A DNA stretch of 64,000 nt from Anaerolineaceae bacterium (GCA_030653365.1 JAURZL010000017.1:1-64000), one strand, 5' to 3'; numbered from the stretch's first letter, positions 41,456 to 52,028 are shown. Notes: a model not told the origin generated them from the sequence alone. A program made the numbers and translations.

Positions 41456-43683
41456 TCACCACGAACTTTCGGGATTGAAAAATAAAATTCAGCACCATTC
41501 CCCAGCTCACTCTTTGACCAGATTCGCCCGTTATGTCGTTTAATGATTCTTCCCACAATTGCCAACCCTATACCCGTTCCCTCGAAATCACGCTCACTAT
41601 GCAGCCTTTGGAACAGCCCAAATAGCTTATCGGCGTAACGCGAATCATAGCCGACCCCATTATCGCGAACCACATAGGTAATACAATCATCTTCTTCATA
41701 GCCCTCAATTTCAATCTTACAGTTTTCTTTAGGGCTGGTGTATTTAATTGCGTTGGAAATCAGGTTCACCCACACCTGTCGGATGAGGGTCGAATCAGCA
41801 TTAACAATTGGCAAATCATTGACAATGAAATTAAATTTTTCTAAAACAGGCTTTGTGGCAACTTCTTCAATCACATGCTGAACCATTGATGCCATGTTAA
41901 TTTCTGAATATTGCAACTCATTCTGACGAACCCGTGAAAGAGCCAGCAAATCAATAATCAAATGATCCATCTTTTGAGCGCTCTTCCGAACCACCCCCAG
42001 GATTCGTCGACCTTCGTCATTCAGCTTATGTGCATAATCCTTCTCAAGAATATAAGAAAATCCATCAATCCCCCGTAATGGCGCCCGCAGATCGTGTGAG
42101 ACCGAATAAGCAAATGCTTCCAGTTCTTTATTTGAAGCTTCCAATTGCGCTGTTCGAGCCTTCACGCGTTGTTCCAATTCCGCATTTAGTTTTCTGATTT
42201 GTTCCTCGGCTGCTCGTTGGTCCTCAATTAGGCTGAGTAATGATTGACGGGAGCGCTCTGCATCGGATAATAAAATCTTTAATACTTCTTGATCGTGTTT
42301 GATTTCCTCTTCGTTTAGTTTTCGATCGGTGACATCAATAACCGTCGAGATAGATAAATTACTGTCGGGCACAAGAGTGTTATAGGCTGAGATATAACTT
42401 GTTTTTTGCCCCTCACGGGTGATTGGGATATTCTCCCAAAACATTTTTTTCGGATCTCCGCTGGCTACATCCTCCAAAACTCGTTTTTTGATTTTTTCCC
42501 TAAATTCAGGCTCCTCATAAACCACATCCCAAAATTCGTCAGGACCATGGAGTGCTTCTCTCGTTGTCCGGTAAAATTGGACAAAATTATCATTCATGTA
42601 TGTAAATTCAACTTTTGGAAATACAGTATTAACAGCAATTCCGATCGGCAGATTATCCATTAATACCCGAGAAAATTCTTCTTTTTCACGAATTTCATCC
42701 TCAGCTAGTTTCCGATCAGTGATATCCATCATGTTTCCAATTACATTCGTTATTTTACCGTTTGAATAAACAGCTTCACCCCGAGTCCGCACCCATTTTT
42801 GTTTACCGTTAACCGTAATGATAGGAAATTCCAGGTCATAAGTTTCGCCATTCGACACGCATTTTTGAAATACTTCCAAAATCCTGGGGCGATCCTCCGG
42901 TTGATAACATAAGACACTTTTGCCTATAAGGCCTGTGGATCCCTGTGGAATTTCTTCTGGAGAATACCCATGGATTCGATATACTTCATCTGTCCAGAAA
43001 ACAGCTTTTGACTCTACATCAAATTCCCAACCACCTACCTTCGAAATTTCTTGCGTTCTGTTCAACCGATCGGTCACATCTACTAATTTTTTCTGTATCT
43101 CATCACGTTTTAAGCGATTACGCAAAATTAAACCGAGAAGCAAGGTGCCAATTGGATAAATAATTAATACTGGCGGTCCTAATATAGAGAGCGCCTGGTT
43201 AATATTCTCTTTTGGTAATGTAAACATTAATACCAGCATAATAAGGTGAATCAGTACTCCAAATAAATACAATTCCCACCATTTCACTGTGTTCAATGTT
43301 TCTTTACGCAGATGATGCCAAAGAATTCCTAATGATCCTGAGAAAAGGACTACCAGTAATCCCATAAGCGCTCCACCACCACCCTGATACAAACGTAAAG
43401 CACCAGTGATTAACATTGCGATCACGGTAGGAATCGTACCGAAGAACAATCCTGAAACACACAGCAATACAGAACGTGTATCAAAAACAATCCCAGGTGA
43501 TAAAACCCATGGAGTCAACATGATAAGAATGCCAATGCCACCAATCAGAACACCAATCAATATATTTTTTGCGAAGACTTTTCTTTTACTGACCTTTAAT
43601 CGTAGTAAATCGAAGATTAGAATCAAAGATAATAAAAAAGAAATATTCTGTAATAATTTTAAAAAAGAAGGTTCGTTTGTCAT
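41452..43683 (-). CDS. membrane PAS histidine kinase with 5TM LytS-like sensor
   Basis: The N-terminus has five or six membrane segments (VLIGGIGILIMLTPW, VLLCVSGLFFGTIPTVIAMLITGALRLYQGGGGALMG...) of the 5TM receptor type found in LytS-like proteins. Two PAS domains follow (about 200-330 and 340-460) and a coiled coil. HisKA has the phospho-histidine in YSVSHDLRAPLRGI, and HATPase_c has DNGVGYD and GTGIGLAIVGRII. 743 residues. It follows the PAS protein gene by 3 bp and overlaps the small receiver remnant. The original Rcp1-like partner seems lost, so the HD-GYP receiver next in line is the probable phosphate acceptor. Confidence 0.92.
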   Translation of the reverse strand: MTNEPSFLKLLQNISFLLSLILIFDLLRLKVSKRKVFAKNILIGVLIGGIGILIMLTPWVLSPGIVFDTRSVLLCVSGLFFGTIPTVIAMLITGALRLYQGGGGALMGLLVVLFSGSLGILWHHLRKETLNTVKWWELYLFGVLIHLIMLVLMFTLPKENINQALSILGPPVLIIYPIGTLLLGLILRNRLKRDEIQKKLVDVTDRLNRTQEISKVGGWEFDVESKAVFWTDEVYRIHGYSPEEIPQGSTGLIGKSVLCYQPEDRPRILEVFQKCVSNGETYDLEFPIITVNGKQKWVRTRGEAVYSNGKITNVIGNMMDITDRKLAEDEIREKEEFSRVLMDNLPIGIAVNTVFPKVEFTYMNDNFVQFYRTTREALHGPDEFWDVVYEEPEFREKIKKRVLEDVASGDPKKMFWENIPITREGQKTSYISAYNTLVPDSNLSISTVIDVTDRKLNEEEIKHDQEVLKILLSDAERSRQSLLSLIEDQRAAEEQIRKLNAELEQRVKARTAQLEASNKELEAFAYSVSHDLRAPLRGIDGFSYILEKDYAHKLNDEGRRILGVVRKSAQKMDHLIIDLLALSRVRQNELQYSEINMASMVQHVIEEVATKPVLEKFNFIVNDLPIVNADSTLIRQVWVNLISNAIKYTSPKENCKIEIEGYEEDDCITYVVRDNGVGYDSRYADKLFGLFQRLHSERDFEGTGIGLAIVGRIIKRHNGRIWSKSELGNGAEFYFSIPKVRGE

Positions 43684-43686
43684 TGG

Positions 43687-45204
43687 TTATTTCAGTACAC
43701 TTTCATAACGAGGAGATTCTCCGTGTGCAATGAGGAGTTCGTTAATTTCCTTCTTTAATTCCATGATTCTCTCTTCTCTATCCAGCGTTATTTCATGCCA
43801 GCGACGTAGTTCCTCCAATTGTTCCAAAATTCTGGTCTCATTTATCTTTCTTTCGGTGATATCAGTATGTGCCCCGAGCATACGCAAAGGGTTTCCGTTC
43901 TCGTTGCGTTGCACAATGCTCCCCAAGGACAGAACCCAGATGTAATCTCCCGTAGCGGTTTCCAAACGATATTCCAAATTGTATTCTTCAAATTTTCCAG
44001 CTATGAAATCATTAAAATATTGGGTGGAAAATTCATAATCATCAGGATGCAATCTACTCAACCATCCCTCAATCGATTCATGGAATGTCTCAGGTTCATA
44101 TCCCAACATCTCAGCATATATATCGTTTACGACCACTTCCCCCGTCTCAATATTCAGATCATAAATTCCTTGTTGAGCACTGGTTACTGCTAAACGTAAT
44201 CTTTCTTCACTTTCTCGTAAAGCTTGCTCTATCTTCATTCGTTGGGTAATCACCTCGGTATACACAATAATGCCACCAATCGTGTTGTCTGCTGCGTACC
44301 AGGGGCGACACTCCCAGCGTGTCCACTCAACCGATCCATCCTCGCGGTAATATGGATCATTTTCAGCGCTGATAACTTCTCCAGCCAGAGCACGTTGATG
44401 TACATCCCGCCATTTTTGTGGCAAATCAGGAAAAATTTCGTAGTGGTGTTTACCAATAATTTCTTTTTCCTTTACTTTGTAATCCTGTAGGTAACGCTGA
44501 CTAACGTAAATATAGTTCAGATCTTTATCATGAACAGCAACGGCACTGCGATTATGTTCAATAATGTAGTGCATTAAATCATGAGAATGTTTTAATGCTT
44601 CTTCAGATTGCTTTTGAGAAGTGATATCAACAATAGTAGTAATAAAATACAATGGTTTCCCCTGCCCGTCTCGCCGAATCGCTGCGCTGACATCAGCCCA
44701 AACATAAGATCCATTTTTGTGAATGTAGCGTTTAATGAAGCGGGCAGTATCTGTCTCTCCAATTGATAATGGCCGGAGAATTGCCTCAATTGGCTCGATT
44801 TCTTCTTCCGGAGTTAACATTTGCCAGGTTTTGTGCGCCAATTCCTCCCGCGTATAACCGAGCATTTCCGCATAGGCTTTGTTTACTGAAATTTTTCCAT
44901 CGAGGCTGGTGATTGATTTTCCTACATTGGATGATTCAAATACGATGCGGAATTTTTCTTCATTCTCTCGCAGGTCTCTTTCTGCGCGAACACTGGTTCT
45001 TGCATAGTAACGGAATAAAGAATATATCAGCAATGCGCTAGCCGTGACGAAAAACCATCCTTTAACATTTTGAATTTTTATTAATAATGTTGTTTCCTGT
45101 ACAATATTCACCAGTAAAAAATCAGTGAGATATATCCAGATAATTCCAAAAATCCAATAAATTAATGAGATCCTTACCTCGTTTTTTAAAATAGACTTAT
45201 TCAT
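43687..45204 (-). CDS. membrane-anchored triple-PAS protein without output domain
   Basis: Two N-terminal membrane segments (ISLIYWIFGIIWIYLTDFLLV, GWFFVTASALLIYSLF) precede three PAS/PAC domains (about 80-205, 210-330, 335-460). A C-terminal coiled coil (LRRWHEITLDREERIMELKKEINELL) follows, of the sort that usually leads into a kinase or response partner. There is no kinase, GGDEF or other effector. The next gene, 3 bp away, is a PAS histidine kinase, so this protein probably senses and works in complex with it. Start ATG with an AGGGA ribosome site. Confidence 0.88.
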   Translation of the reverse strand: MNKSILKNEVRISLIYWIFGIIWIYLTDFLLVNIVQETTLLIKIQNVKGWFFVTASALLIYSLFRYYARTSVRAERDLRENEEKFRIVFESSNVGKSITSLDGKISVNKAYAEMLGYTREELAHKTWQMLTPEEEIEPIEAILRPLSIGETDTARFIKRYIHKNGSYVWADVSAAIRRDGQGKPLYFITTIVDITSQKQSEEALKHSHDLMHYIIEHNRSAVAVHDKDLNYIYVSQRYLQDYKVKEKEIIGKHHYEIFPDLPQKWRDVHQRALAGEVISAENDPYYREDGSVEWTRWECRPWYAADNTIGGIIVYTEVITQRMKIEQALRESEERLRLAVTSAQQGIYDLNIETGEVVVNDIYAEMLGYEPETFHESIEGWLSRLHPDDYEFSTQYFNDFIAGKFEEYNLEYRLETATGDYIWVLSLGSIVQRNENGNPLRMLGAHTDITERKINETRILEQLEELRRWHEITLDREERIMELKKEINELLIAHGESPRYESVLK

Positions 45205-45506
45205 GTTGATCCCTGATTTCGGTATAAACTGACGATTTTGAGGTTATTTTTCTATTTGATCTGATTAAATTAGGTTTTCTGAATAACAATAAGCATTCAT
45301 CGATCAATTTGGATGAGAAATTATAATTAATCATTTCTGCTATTTTGAATAAATTATTATGGTACATGCTTTTTTATTAAATTTCAATCTCCTCAAGAAA
45401 TGTTAATGAAAAAAGCTTAATTACATGGTAATTTAATTCGCATTTTTTTTATTTACACAGAAAAAAGAACCTACATCGAACTGAAATGATCGGAATCTCG
45501 AATTAA
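45205..45506. other. AT-rich intergenic region, no gene seen
   Basis: 302 bp between the diguanylate cyclase end and the PAS operon start. It presumably carries the promoter of the minus-strand signalling operon, but I cannot place one with confidence. No stable hairpin with a T-run was identified. Confidence 0.4.
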
Positions 45507-47132
45507 TCAATTTCCATTCGTATTATTCTGATAACAGCAAACCCGATTGCGTCCCTTTTCCTTTGCCTGATAAAGAGCTTTATCTGCCATTCGGAACAAG
45601 TCACGCATATTTTCACCGTGTAGTGGATAATTGCTGACTCCGATCGAAATGGTGACCTGAGAATAGAGGAAATCTGCCTCCCGGGAAGACTGTTCAAATT
45701 TTTCTCGTACTGCTTCTGCCCGATTCAATGCCTGATCCATTTCAAGTCCCGGTAACAATATCAGAAATTCCTCTCCCCCGAAACGACAGGAAACATCCGA
45801 TTTTCGAAACATCGTTTTCAGGATTTCACCCAACAATTGCAGAACACGATCACCCACTTCATGACCAAATCGGTCATTTACAGATTTAAAATGATCAATG
45901 TCCACCATTAAAAGGCTGAGGGGAGTATTCGCACGTTTGCTTCTGACAAGTTCATTCTGAAAATATTCATCAAAGAAACGTCGATTGAAAAGCCCCGTAA
46001 GTGGGTCACGGATAGCCTGTTCCTGCAGTTGAATCTGCAATTTTTCAATCTCATCAAGTTTTAGAAGCAGTGTCTGGTTCGCTTTTTCCAGACCTCTGGT
46101 TGCCAGACGTTGCTCGGTCTCATCATCAAAAATGATCAGCCAGCCATCAGAAATTTTGTTGCGAATCAAAGGGGAGACAATAATATCGATGATACGGTGT
46201 TCTGGGTCCTCGATTTCGACTTCCAGGTTGACCGGAACCTGCAGGTTGGTAAAGGGACTATTTTGAACCCCAAGAATTCGGAAAATTTGATTGGCCGAAC
46301 CCCCTACCTGGATCGGTATTCTCGGAACCAATTGTAATAATGCTGGATTCCAATCCAGGATGCGGCATTGAGAATCAACTACCATAATGCCATCCTCGAT
46401 CATCGTAAACACATGATCGCGCGCGACAGGGATCAGATCGAGAAAATGAAATGTTGTTATGGCCAATGTAACCAAAACTACGGAAAAGAAACTACCGATG
46501 GGAGCCCAATCCATACCGGGAAGCGGATTAAGTCTGGATATATAGATCAGGCTGCCAATTACCGGTAATAGGATCGCAGGGATCATAATTTCAATCTGAT
46601 GTCTAAAAGATCGACGTTTGAATTTTATCCATTGTTGTGCCAAATTAAAAATTAGCACACTTCCAAGGATATATTGATAAATTATCCCCAAATAATACAG
46701 GGGGCCATGGTAGTACACCATTAAATTCGTATCTGGATTAATCTCACTAAAACCACTCCAGATTAACCCATGGTTTTCATTCGTCCAGGCAAGGATGATC
46801 ACCGTCAGGGGGACGACCCAAAGGAGAAAAATGTATCTGGATTTAAAATGGGTCACAATCCCAAAGTAGTCCATAAGGAAAAGGAAAAGAAACGGTAGCA
46901 TATTGCCTAGCCCCAAATACTGCCATTTTGACCAGAATACCTTCATACCCACATCGGTGGAAGAATAATCTAGGGCGTATGCCATATTGTAAATAGCAAC
47001 CGAAAGAATACAAAACATTAAAAAAATACTACCCGTTACATGACGTTTTCGCCAGATGAGGAATAATAAAAATAAAGATATTATGCTGGTGAAAAATGAA
47101 ATATTTACATAAACCAGAGAAAAATTCAGCAT
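45507..47132 (-). CDS. diguanylate cyclase with 7TM sensor and PAS domain
   Basis: Synthesises cyclic-di-GMP from two GTP. The first 230 residues form about seven membrane helices of the histidine-kinase 7TM_N type. A PAS domain follows (about 230-345, VFTMIEDGIMVVDSQCRILDWN) with a coiled coil. The GGDEF domain reads RDPLTGLFNRRFF and CRFGGEEFLILLPG, with the active-site signature GGEEF intact. An RxxD inhibitory site was not evident. Start is the ATG at 47132; a TTG eight codons upstream is possible, and neither has a good ribosome site. With the HD-GYP gene nearby it forms a make-and-break pair for the same messenger. Confidence 0.92.
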   Translation of the reverse strand: MLNFSLVYVNISFFTSIISLFLLFLIWRKRHVTGSIFLMFCILSVAIYNMAYALDYSSTDVGMKVFWSKWQYLGLGNMLPFLFLFLMDYFGIVTHFKSRYIFLLWVVPLTVIILAWTNENHGLIWSGFSEINPDTNLMVYYHGPLYYLGIIYQYILGSVLIFNLAQQWIKFKRRSFRHQIEIMIPAILLPVIGSLIYISRLNPLPGMDWAPIGSFFSVVLVTLAITTFHFLDLIPVARDHVFTMIEDGIMVVDSQCRILDWNPALLQLVPRIPIQVGGSANQIFRILGVQNSPFTNLQVPVNLEVEIEDPEHRIIDIIVSPLIRNKISDGWLIIFDDETEQRLATRGLEKANQTLLLKLDEIEKLQIQLQEQAIRDPLTGLFNRRFFDEYFQNELVRSKRANTPLSLLMVDIDHFKSVNDRFGHEVGDRVLQLLGEILKTMFRKSDVSCRFGGEEFLILLPGLEMDQALNRAEAVREKFEQSSREADFLYSQVTISIGVSNYPLHGENMRDLFRMADKALYQAKEKGRNRVCCYQNNTNGN

Positions 47133-47245
47133 AATGATAAGTATACTGATATTCAATCAATTGGAAAGATATAATTATTACTTTTTAGTTACTTTTCAGT
47201 AGAAATTATGTTAGTGTTTGGTTAGGATTTGGTTGGAAAAAGAAT

Positions 47246-48982
47246 TTATTTGCAAATCAACACCGGGATTTGAATGCCATCAAGCACATAGTCTATGGTA
47301 CTGCCAGACATCACTTCTTTTAAGGGGGCTGAACCATAACTACCCATGATGACCAAGTCAATCTCTTTTTCGTTTACAAAATTTAGTATGTTTTGGCCAG
47401 AAAATCCTTTGCGAAGATGGGCTTTATAAAAAACACCGCCAAAACGCATATACGACCTGGCTTCATTAATGTGTTTTTTCATCTCCTCTTTTAACTCGTT
47501 ATCTCTATACGTAGATAAAATAAACAATTCTACTTTCCAGTGAATGGCGAGATAAGCAGCAATATACATGGCTTCCCTGGCTTTTGGACTGCCATCATAG
47601 GCTAGCAAAAGCCGTTTGACCGGTCGCATATATCCCGGCACAACCAATAAAGGTTGGGGAGATTTACGCACGAGAGTGCGAAAGCCGGAGCGCAACTTTT
47701 GGAGTGGTTGAATTCCCGGTGCATAATTCATCTTGACAATCACCATGTCCGTGTAAAAGGAGCGCTCGAGGATGCGTTTACCAGGTTCACCGACTTCAAT
47801 TGCCAGACTACCCTGAACCTCTGTTTCACCTAAACGCCAATAAAAAATCTCACGGATGCGCTGAACTTTTTCGCTTTCCAATTCAGCTTCCGTATCCACC
47901 AGATGTAAAGCTGAAATTCGTGAGCCTTCCCGTTGGGCAATCCAGAGAGCCTGTTCAAAGGCATCCCGCGAGTCCAGATTATCCTGGATGGCGATCAACA
48001 AGTTTGGAAATAAAACTTGCTTTCGTTCTATCTGCATTCGATGCGCTTTTCGCCAGGTACCGGTGCGCGGTCCAGTTTCCCAATTGTCCGGCAGAATTTG
48101 ATCCACCAGCCAGTAGCGGAAACGATTAAAGATTGATTTGGTACGATTGGAGAAATGCGAAGCCAGTGACTCTGCGGCTTTGGTGGTGTCAACTTTCCAG
48201 CCAAGTTCTTCTTCCAGGTCACTGCGGTGTTCCAGCATCCATAAATAAATGTCTGTTTTGGTACGCTCTGGAAATTCACGCAATAACCCTTTTTCAGTGA
48301 TGACCTCAACCGTGGGTAAATAGAAATTTTTATACCAATCGATCGCTGATTCAAGATAAGGAATTTCACGGTTCTGAGCTTTCCCCATAAAATAACGGTT
48401 TACATTGATATGATCCAATAACTGATCAAATCCACCAGCCACAGTTACATCCAGATCAAGATCCGGGATGGATTTATCCAGTTGGCTAATTTCCAAAAAG
48501 TTGGCAAATTCTTCTTTAATGATCAGATTATCCAGATCCACATCTCCGGTTAGCGGAACACGGGTTACAACTTCTACCACATAGGCTTCGATGTGTGTCT
48601 GTCCATTTTGCCTGGCAATTGAGACACGATGGTTGCCATCACGGACAAAATAATAATCACCGACTTTGTAAACTTCAATCGGAGGAACACCTTCTAACGA
48701 TTCGGTTGCCATTTTTACCGATACCCAGCGCTGGCTGTCTGAAATCTTGCGCGGCAAGAAGTCGCGTGTAAAATCTGTATAGCGTCCAACACTTCCGATT
48801 ATTTTATCAAGCGGTATTTCGAAGCGCCCACGCTCAACCTGACCCTTCATCCGCAGACGCCTAAGGACTTCATCATAGGATAACAAGTCAATTTTTTCAC
48901 CGGTCAGTTGTGAGATCACTGATTTCAAAGAGGCTTTCCGGTGGGCACTATTAAAATCAGATATTGCCATGTTTCGGTTCAT
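47246..48982 (-). CDS. ParB-like domain fused to tandem universal stress domains
   Basis: Residues of about 45-150 contain a ParB/sulfiredoxin-type segment (IPLDKIIGSVGRYTDFTRDFLPR, PIEVYKVGDYYFVRDGNHRVSIARQNG). A middle region of about 150 residues (DIYLWMLEHRSDLEEELGW) recalls DUF4032-type proteins. Two UspA folds follow (about 285-430 and 435-578), the second with a G-x2-G-x9-G(S/T)-like ending, GSYGSAPLKEVMSGSTIDYVL, typical of ATP-binding Usp domains. The RDGNHRVS motif is characteristic of ParB-like nucleotide-binding folds. The molecular role is unknown; a nucleotide-sensing stress protein is likely. Confidence 0.82.
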   Translation of the reverse strand: MNRNMAISDFNSAHRKASLKSVISQLTGEKIDLLSYDEVLRRLRMKGQVERGRFEIPLDKIIGSVGRYTDFTRDFLPRKISDSQRWVSVKMATESLEGVPPIEVYKVGDYYFVRDGNHRVSIARQNGQTHIEAYVVEVVTRVPLTGDVDLDNLIIKEEFANFLEISQLDKSIPDLDLDVTVAGGFDQLLDHINVNRYFMGKAQNREIPYLESAIDWYKNFYLPTVEVITEKGLLREFPERTKTDIYLWMLEHRSDLEEELGWKVDTTKAAESLASHFSNRTKSIFNRFRYWLVDQILPDNWETGPRTGTWRKAHRMQIERKQVLFPNLLIAIQDNLDSRDAFEQALWIAQREGSRISALHLVDTEAELESEKVQRIREIFYWRLGETEVQGSLAIEVGEPGKRILERSFYTDMVIVKMNYAPGIQPLQKLRSGFRTLVRKSPQPLLVVPGYMRPVKRLLLAYDGSPKAREAMYIAAYLAIHWKVELFILSTYRDNELKEEMKKHINEARSYMRFGGVFYKAHLRKGFSGQNILNFVNEKEIDLVIMGSYGSAPLKEVMSGSTIDYVLDGIQIPVLICK

Positions 48983-49166
48983 AATTAATCCAAAGTATAA
49001 TCGATTGTTTTAATCGTATGATAAATTTCATTTAATTTCCACAGAAATTGGTATTATCTCGAGAAAAAGTGGTTTGCGTGGGTTTATGGCAGGCATGGTC
49101 GCCCTAAACATACTAAGCGCTAAGAAGTACGACTGAAATTGTTTTCAAATAAAATACTGTCAACCC

Positions 49167-52028
49167 TTAGGGATTATTTCTAAATCGATCGCGGGTACTT
49201 ATGATCATGGCACTGATAAGACGCAACAGATTAATTGATTCCTGTTCCCAATTTGTTGACTTCTTAACCATATCAAAACCAATTAATCCCATTGCTTTAT
49301 TATTATAGACAAAAGGAACCACCAGAAGTGATTTGATCCCCTGAGCAATGAGGCTTTCTTTATCTTGAGACGCTTCTTCAGGCAATTCATTTACCTGATC
49401 CAGGACAATATTCAAATTGTTATTAACCCTCTCCATCAACCAGGGAATAGAAGACATTTGTATATCTTGTAATTGGTCAATTTGGGGAGAAACACCTTCA
49501 GCACACCATTCGAATGTATTGGACAGTGTTTGTCTCTCGTGATCAAAATCAAAAATATAAGAGCGGTCAACCTGCATAAATTTTCCAAGTTCTTTAACGA
49601 TAAAATTAATTGTCTCCGAAAAATTCTCCGAATTTGCAATCATTAATTTCAAAGAAAAATCAATGATTAAGCTTTCAAAATTGTAGTAATACTCCAATTT
49701 TTCTTTTGATGTTCGTTGCTCTGTTATATCCCAAACCGTTCCTTGAAATAAAATTGTGCCATCAGGCAATGTTATTTTTGTTCCTCTCAATCTGGCCCAC
49801 AGCAACCTTCCATTTTTATGATACATTCGGAATTCGATGGGCTCATATAATTCTTGAGGTGATTCAGGCTGAAAATAATCCTGAACATATTGAACATCGT
49901 CTGGGTAAATGGTCTGGTTCCATTTTTCAGGATTTAAATATAATTCTTCGGCTGAATAACCAAATATCTGTTCCATTTGGGGACTTATATATAGATAGAA
50001 ATTTGTTATAACATGAATCACATAAATAGCTATGGGAAGATTCGCGACCAGTGCCTGATATCGTTGTTCCATCGATCTCTGCATTAAATCCTGTTGATAA
50101 GTCTCCGTGATATCAAGTCCTTGAGCAATGATTTCCACTAATGTGTCACCGTCAAAGATTCCCTGATCTGTCCACTCGATCCAGCGTGTCGCACCGCTGG
50201 AATCAATAATGCGGCCCTTGTTCTTTCTAACGGGATTATTCGGTGTTAAATGTGCAAAATGTTTGAAAATATCTTCGTAATCTGATAAAAAAAGGTTTTC
50301 CTGAAACGAACGGCCAATAATTTTTTGTTCAGATTTTCCAACAACAGTACAATAATTCTGATTTACGGTTTTCAAAATACCATCAGGCGTTAAACTACAG
50401 ATCATCTTTTCTTTTTCATCCAACTGATATTGACTGTCTGGTTCTTTGATGGTCATTATTCGAGTTTCAGAAACTGAATCGCGAATGATTAATAGGAAAG
50501 ATTTTTCATTCTCAAAATAAAGTCGATTGATTATGAATCGTGATTTCCTGACCTCTTCATTTTTAGTAACCAATGACCAGGCATATTCACTATCCAATCG
50601 TAATATGTCATTTTCACGAATTAACTTGAGAAGATTAAAATTCTCAGAGTCTGAAATCAGATCCGTAAGATTCTTTTGCAGTAATTCATCATCCTGATAT
50701 TGAAAAAATTGATTGGCAAATTTATTGGAAAAAGAAATATTCAGGGAAAGTTCATCAACAATCAAGACCGGGATTGGTAATTTTATTAGACTCCCCATTA
50801 TTTGTTTAGCGGGTTCATTTATCAACAAATTTGAGCTCTCGTCTTCCTCTATTAAAATTCCATATTGATGTTCACTTTGATACTCGGAATTTATTTTATG
50901 GAAAAGGGCCTGGAATTTTAATGGATGTCCTTTTTTTGTTAATAAGGTTAAGCTTTCCCAATTATGGTAATTTTGTGGTTCTGTTCTTAACATTTCCATA
51001 AAATTGATTTTCTGCGTCTCAGGTAGGAGGTTGATGAAGTTAATGGATGCAATTTCATTTGCAGAAAATTGCAATCGTTCCTGTAACACCGGGGTACAAT
51101 ACACAAATTTTCCAGAAGAATTAATGATGAAACCTAATTCATTCGATTGATCAAACAAGTATTGAATTACTTGACCTTCCTGTTTCAATTTTTGATGATT
51201 CAATAATCGCAAAATTGATCTGCTTAATTGAGCTGAAACAATCTCTAGATGTTCGTTCGTTCTGTTTGAAAAATCATAAGCACTGGAGAATAAAAATAAA
51301 AAACCTGATAAATTTTCAATATTAACGATCGGAAGAATAGCCTGAGATTGGATTCTCTTTAGATAATTATCATTCCAAAACAAAAAATGAAAATCCTGTT
51401 TATTTTTTATGATAACATTACCTTGATTGAGAATTTCCCTGATATCCAGCTCTTTGAGGGAGGAAAGGATATCGGTGATTCCCTCTTCAGGAATTCCAGA
51501 AAAATATTGATTGACTGAGATCTCTTCATTCTGATCGATCAGAATTATTCCACCGCCGATGAGGTCATCCATTCGCAATAACCCATTGAGAATCAACCTG
51601 ATACCCTGATCGAGATTATTGGTCTCAGATAGAAGTTCATAGATATCTTGCAGAGCAAATAATTCATTTATGATGGATTGAGATTGAATCTGTTTTAATG
51701 TAAGTAAAAATTGAAATTTTTCTATCGGAATAATTTCATAAAAAATGCGGACAAATTTTGATTTTCCAGAAAGTGCATATATTGAAGATTGTGGTTCTAA
51801 ACTTATACTTGCAGTTGATAAGGTTGAAAGAATTTGTTTGACAAGATCAAGATTTGTACAATCAGAAAGCGATTTATGAATAAACTCAGGGACCGGGATA
51901 ATTTCAGAGACTGGATGTTCCTGGGCAAAAATCCGATGGATCTGCCCATTCACTGATACGACCAGTTTTACTTCATTGGATCTCAGAATTAGCTCGGTTA
52001 AATTTGAAAAATGTGGAAATTGTTTCAT
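49167..52028 (-). CDS. large soluble PAS/GAF sensor protein without output domain
   Basis: The 953 residues contain an N-terminal PAS-like region, a GAF domain (about 120-280), at least four PAS domains (about 285-410, 415-520, 535-660, 665-790) and a C-terminal GAF domain ending YNNKAMGLIGFDMVKKSTNWEQESINLLRLISAMI. There is no transmembrane segment, kinase, GGDEF or phosphatase domain. The last GAF plus helix is commonly followed by a SpoIIE or kinase domain in this phylum, but the frame stops there at a clear codon with no continuing homology in the 180 bp beyond. It may be a truncated kinase or a dedicated input subunit. Codon use is more AT-rich than in neighbours. Confidence 0.82.
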   Translation of the reverse strand: MKQFPHFSNLTELILRSNEVKLVVSVNGQIHRIFAQEHPVSEIIPVPEFIHKSLSDCTNLDLVKQILSTLSTASISLEPQSSIYALSGKSKFVRIFYEIIPIEKFQFLLTLKQIQSQSIINELFALQDIYELLSETNNLDQGIRLILNGLLRMDDLIGGGIILIDQNEEISVNQYFSGIPEEGITDILSSLKELDIREILNQGNVIIKNKQDFHFLFWNDNYLKRIQSQAILPIVNIENLSGFLFLFSSAYDFSNRTNEHLEIVSAQLSRSILRLLNHQKLKQEGQVIQYLFDQSNELGFIINSSGKFVYCTPVLQERLQFSANEIASINFINLLPETQKINFMEMLRTEPQNYHNWESLTLLTKKGHPLKFQALFHKINSEYQSEHQYGILIEEDESSNLLINEPAKQIMGSLIKLPIPVLIVDELSLNISFSNKFANQFFQYQDDELLQKNLTDLISDSENFNLLKLIRENDILRLDSEYAWSLVTKNEEVRKSRFIINRLYFENEKSFLLIIRDSVSETRIMTIKEPDSQYQLDEKEKMICSLTPDGILKTVNQNYCTVVGKSEQKIIGRSFQENLFLSDYEDIFKHFAHLTPNNPVRKNKGRIIDSSGATRWIEWTDQGIFDGDTLVEIIAQGLDITETYQQDLMQRSMEQRYQALVANLPIAIYVIHVITNFYLYISPQMEQIFGYSAEELYLNPEKWNQTIYPDDVQYVQDYFQPESPQELYEPIEFRMYHKNGRLLWARLRGTKITLPDGTILFQGTVWDITEQRTSKEKLEYYYNFESLIIDFSLKLMIANSENFSETINFIVKELGKFMQVDRSYIFDFDHERQTLSNTFEWCAEGVSPQIDQLQDIQMSSIPWLMERVNNNLNIVLDQVNELPEEASQDKESLIAQGIKSLLVVPFVYNNKAMGLIGFDMVKKSTNWEQESINLLRLISAMIISTRDRFRNNP

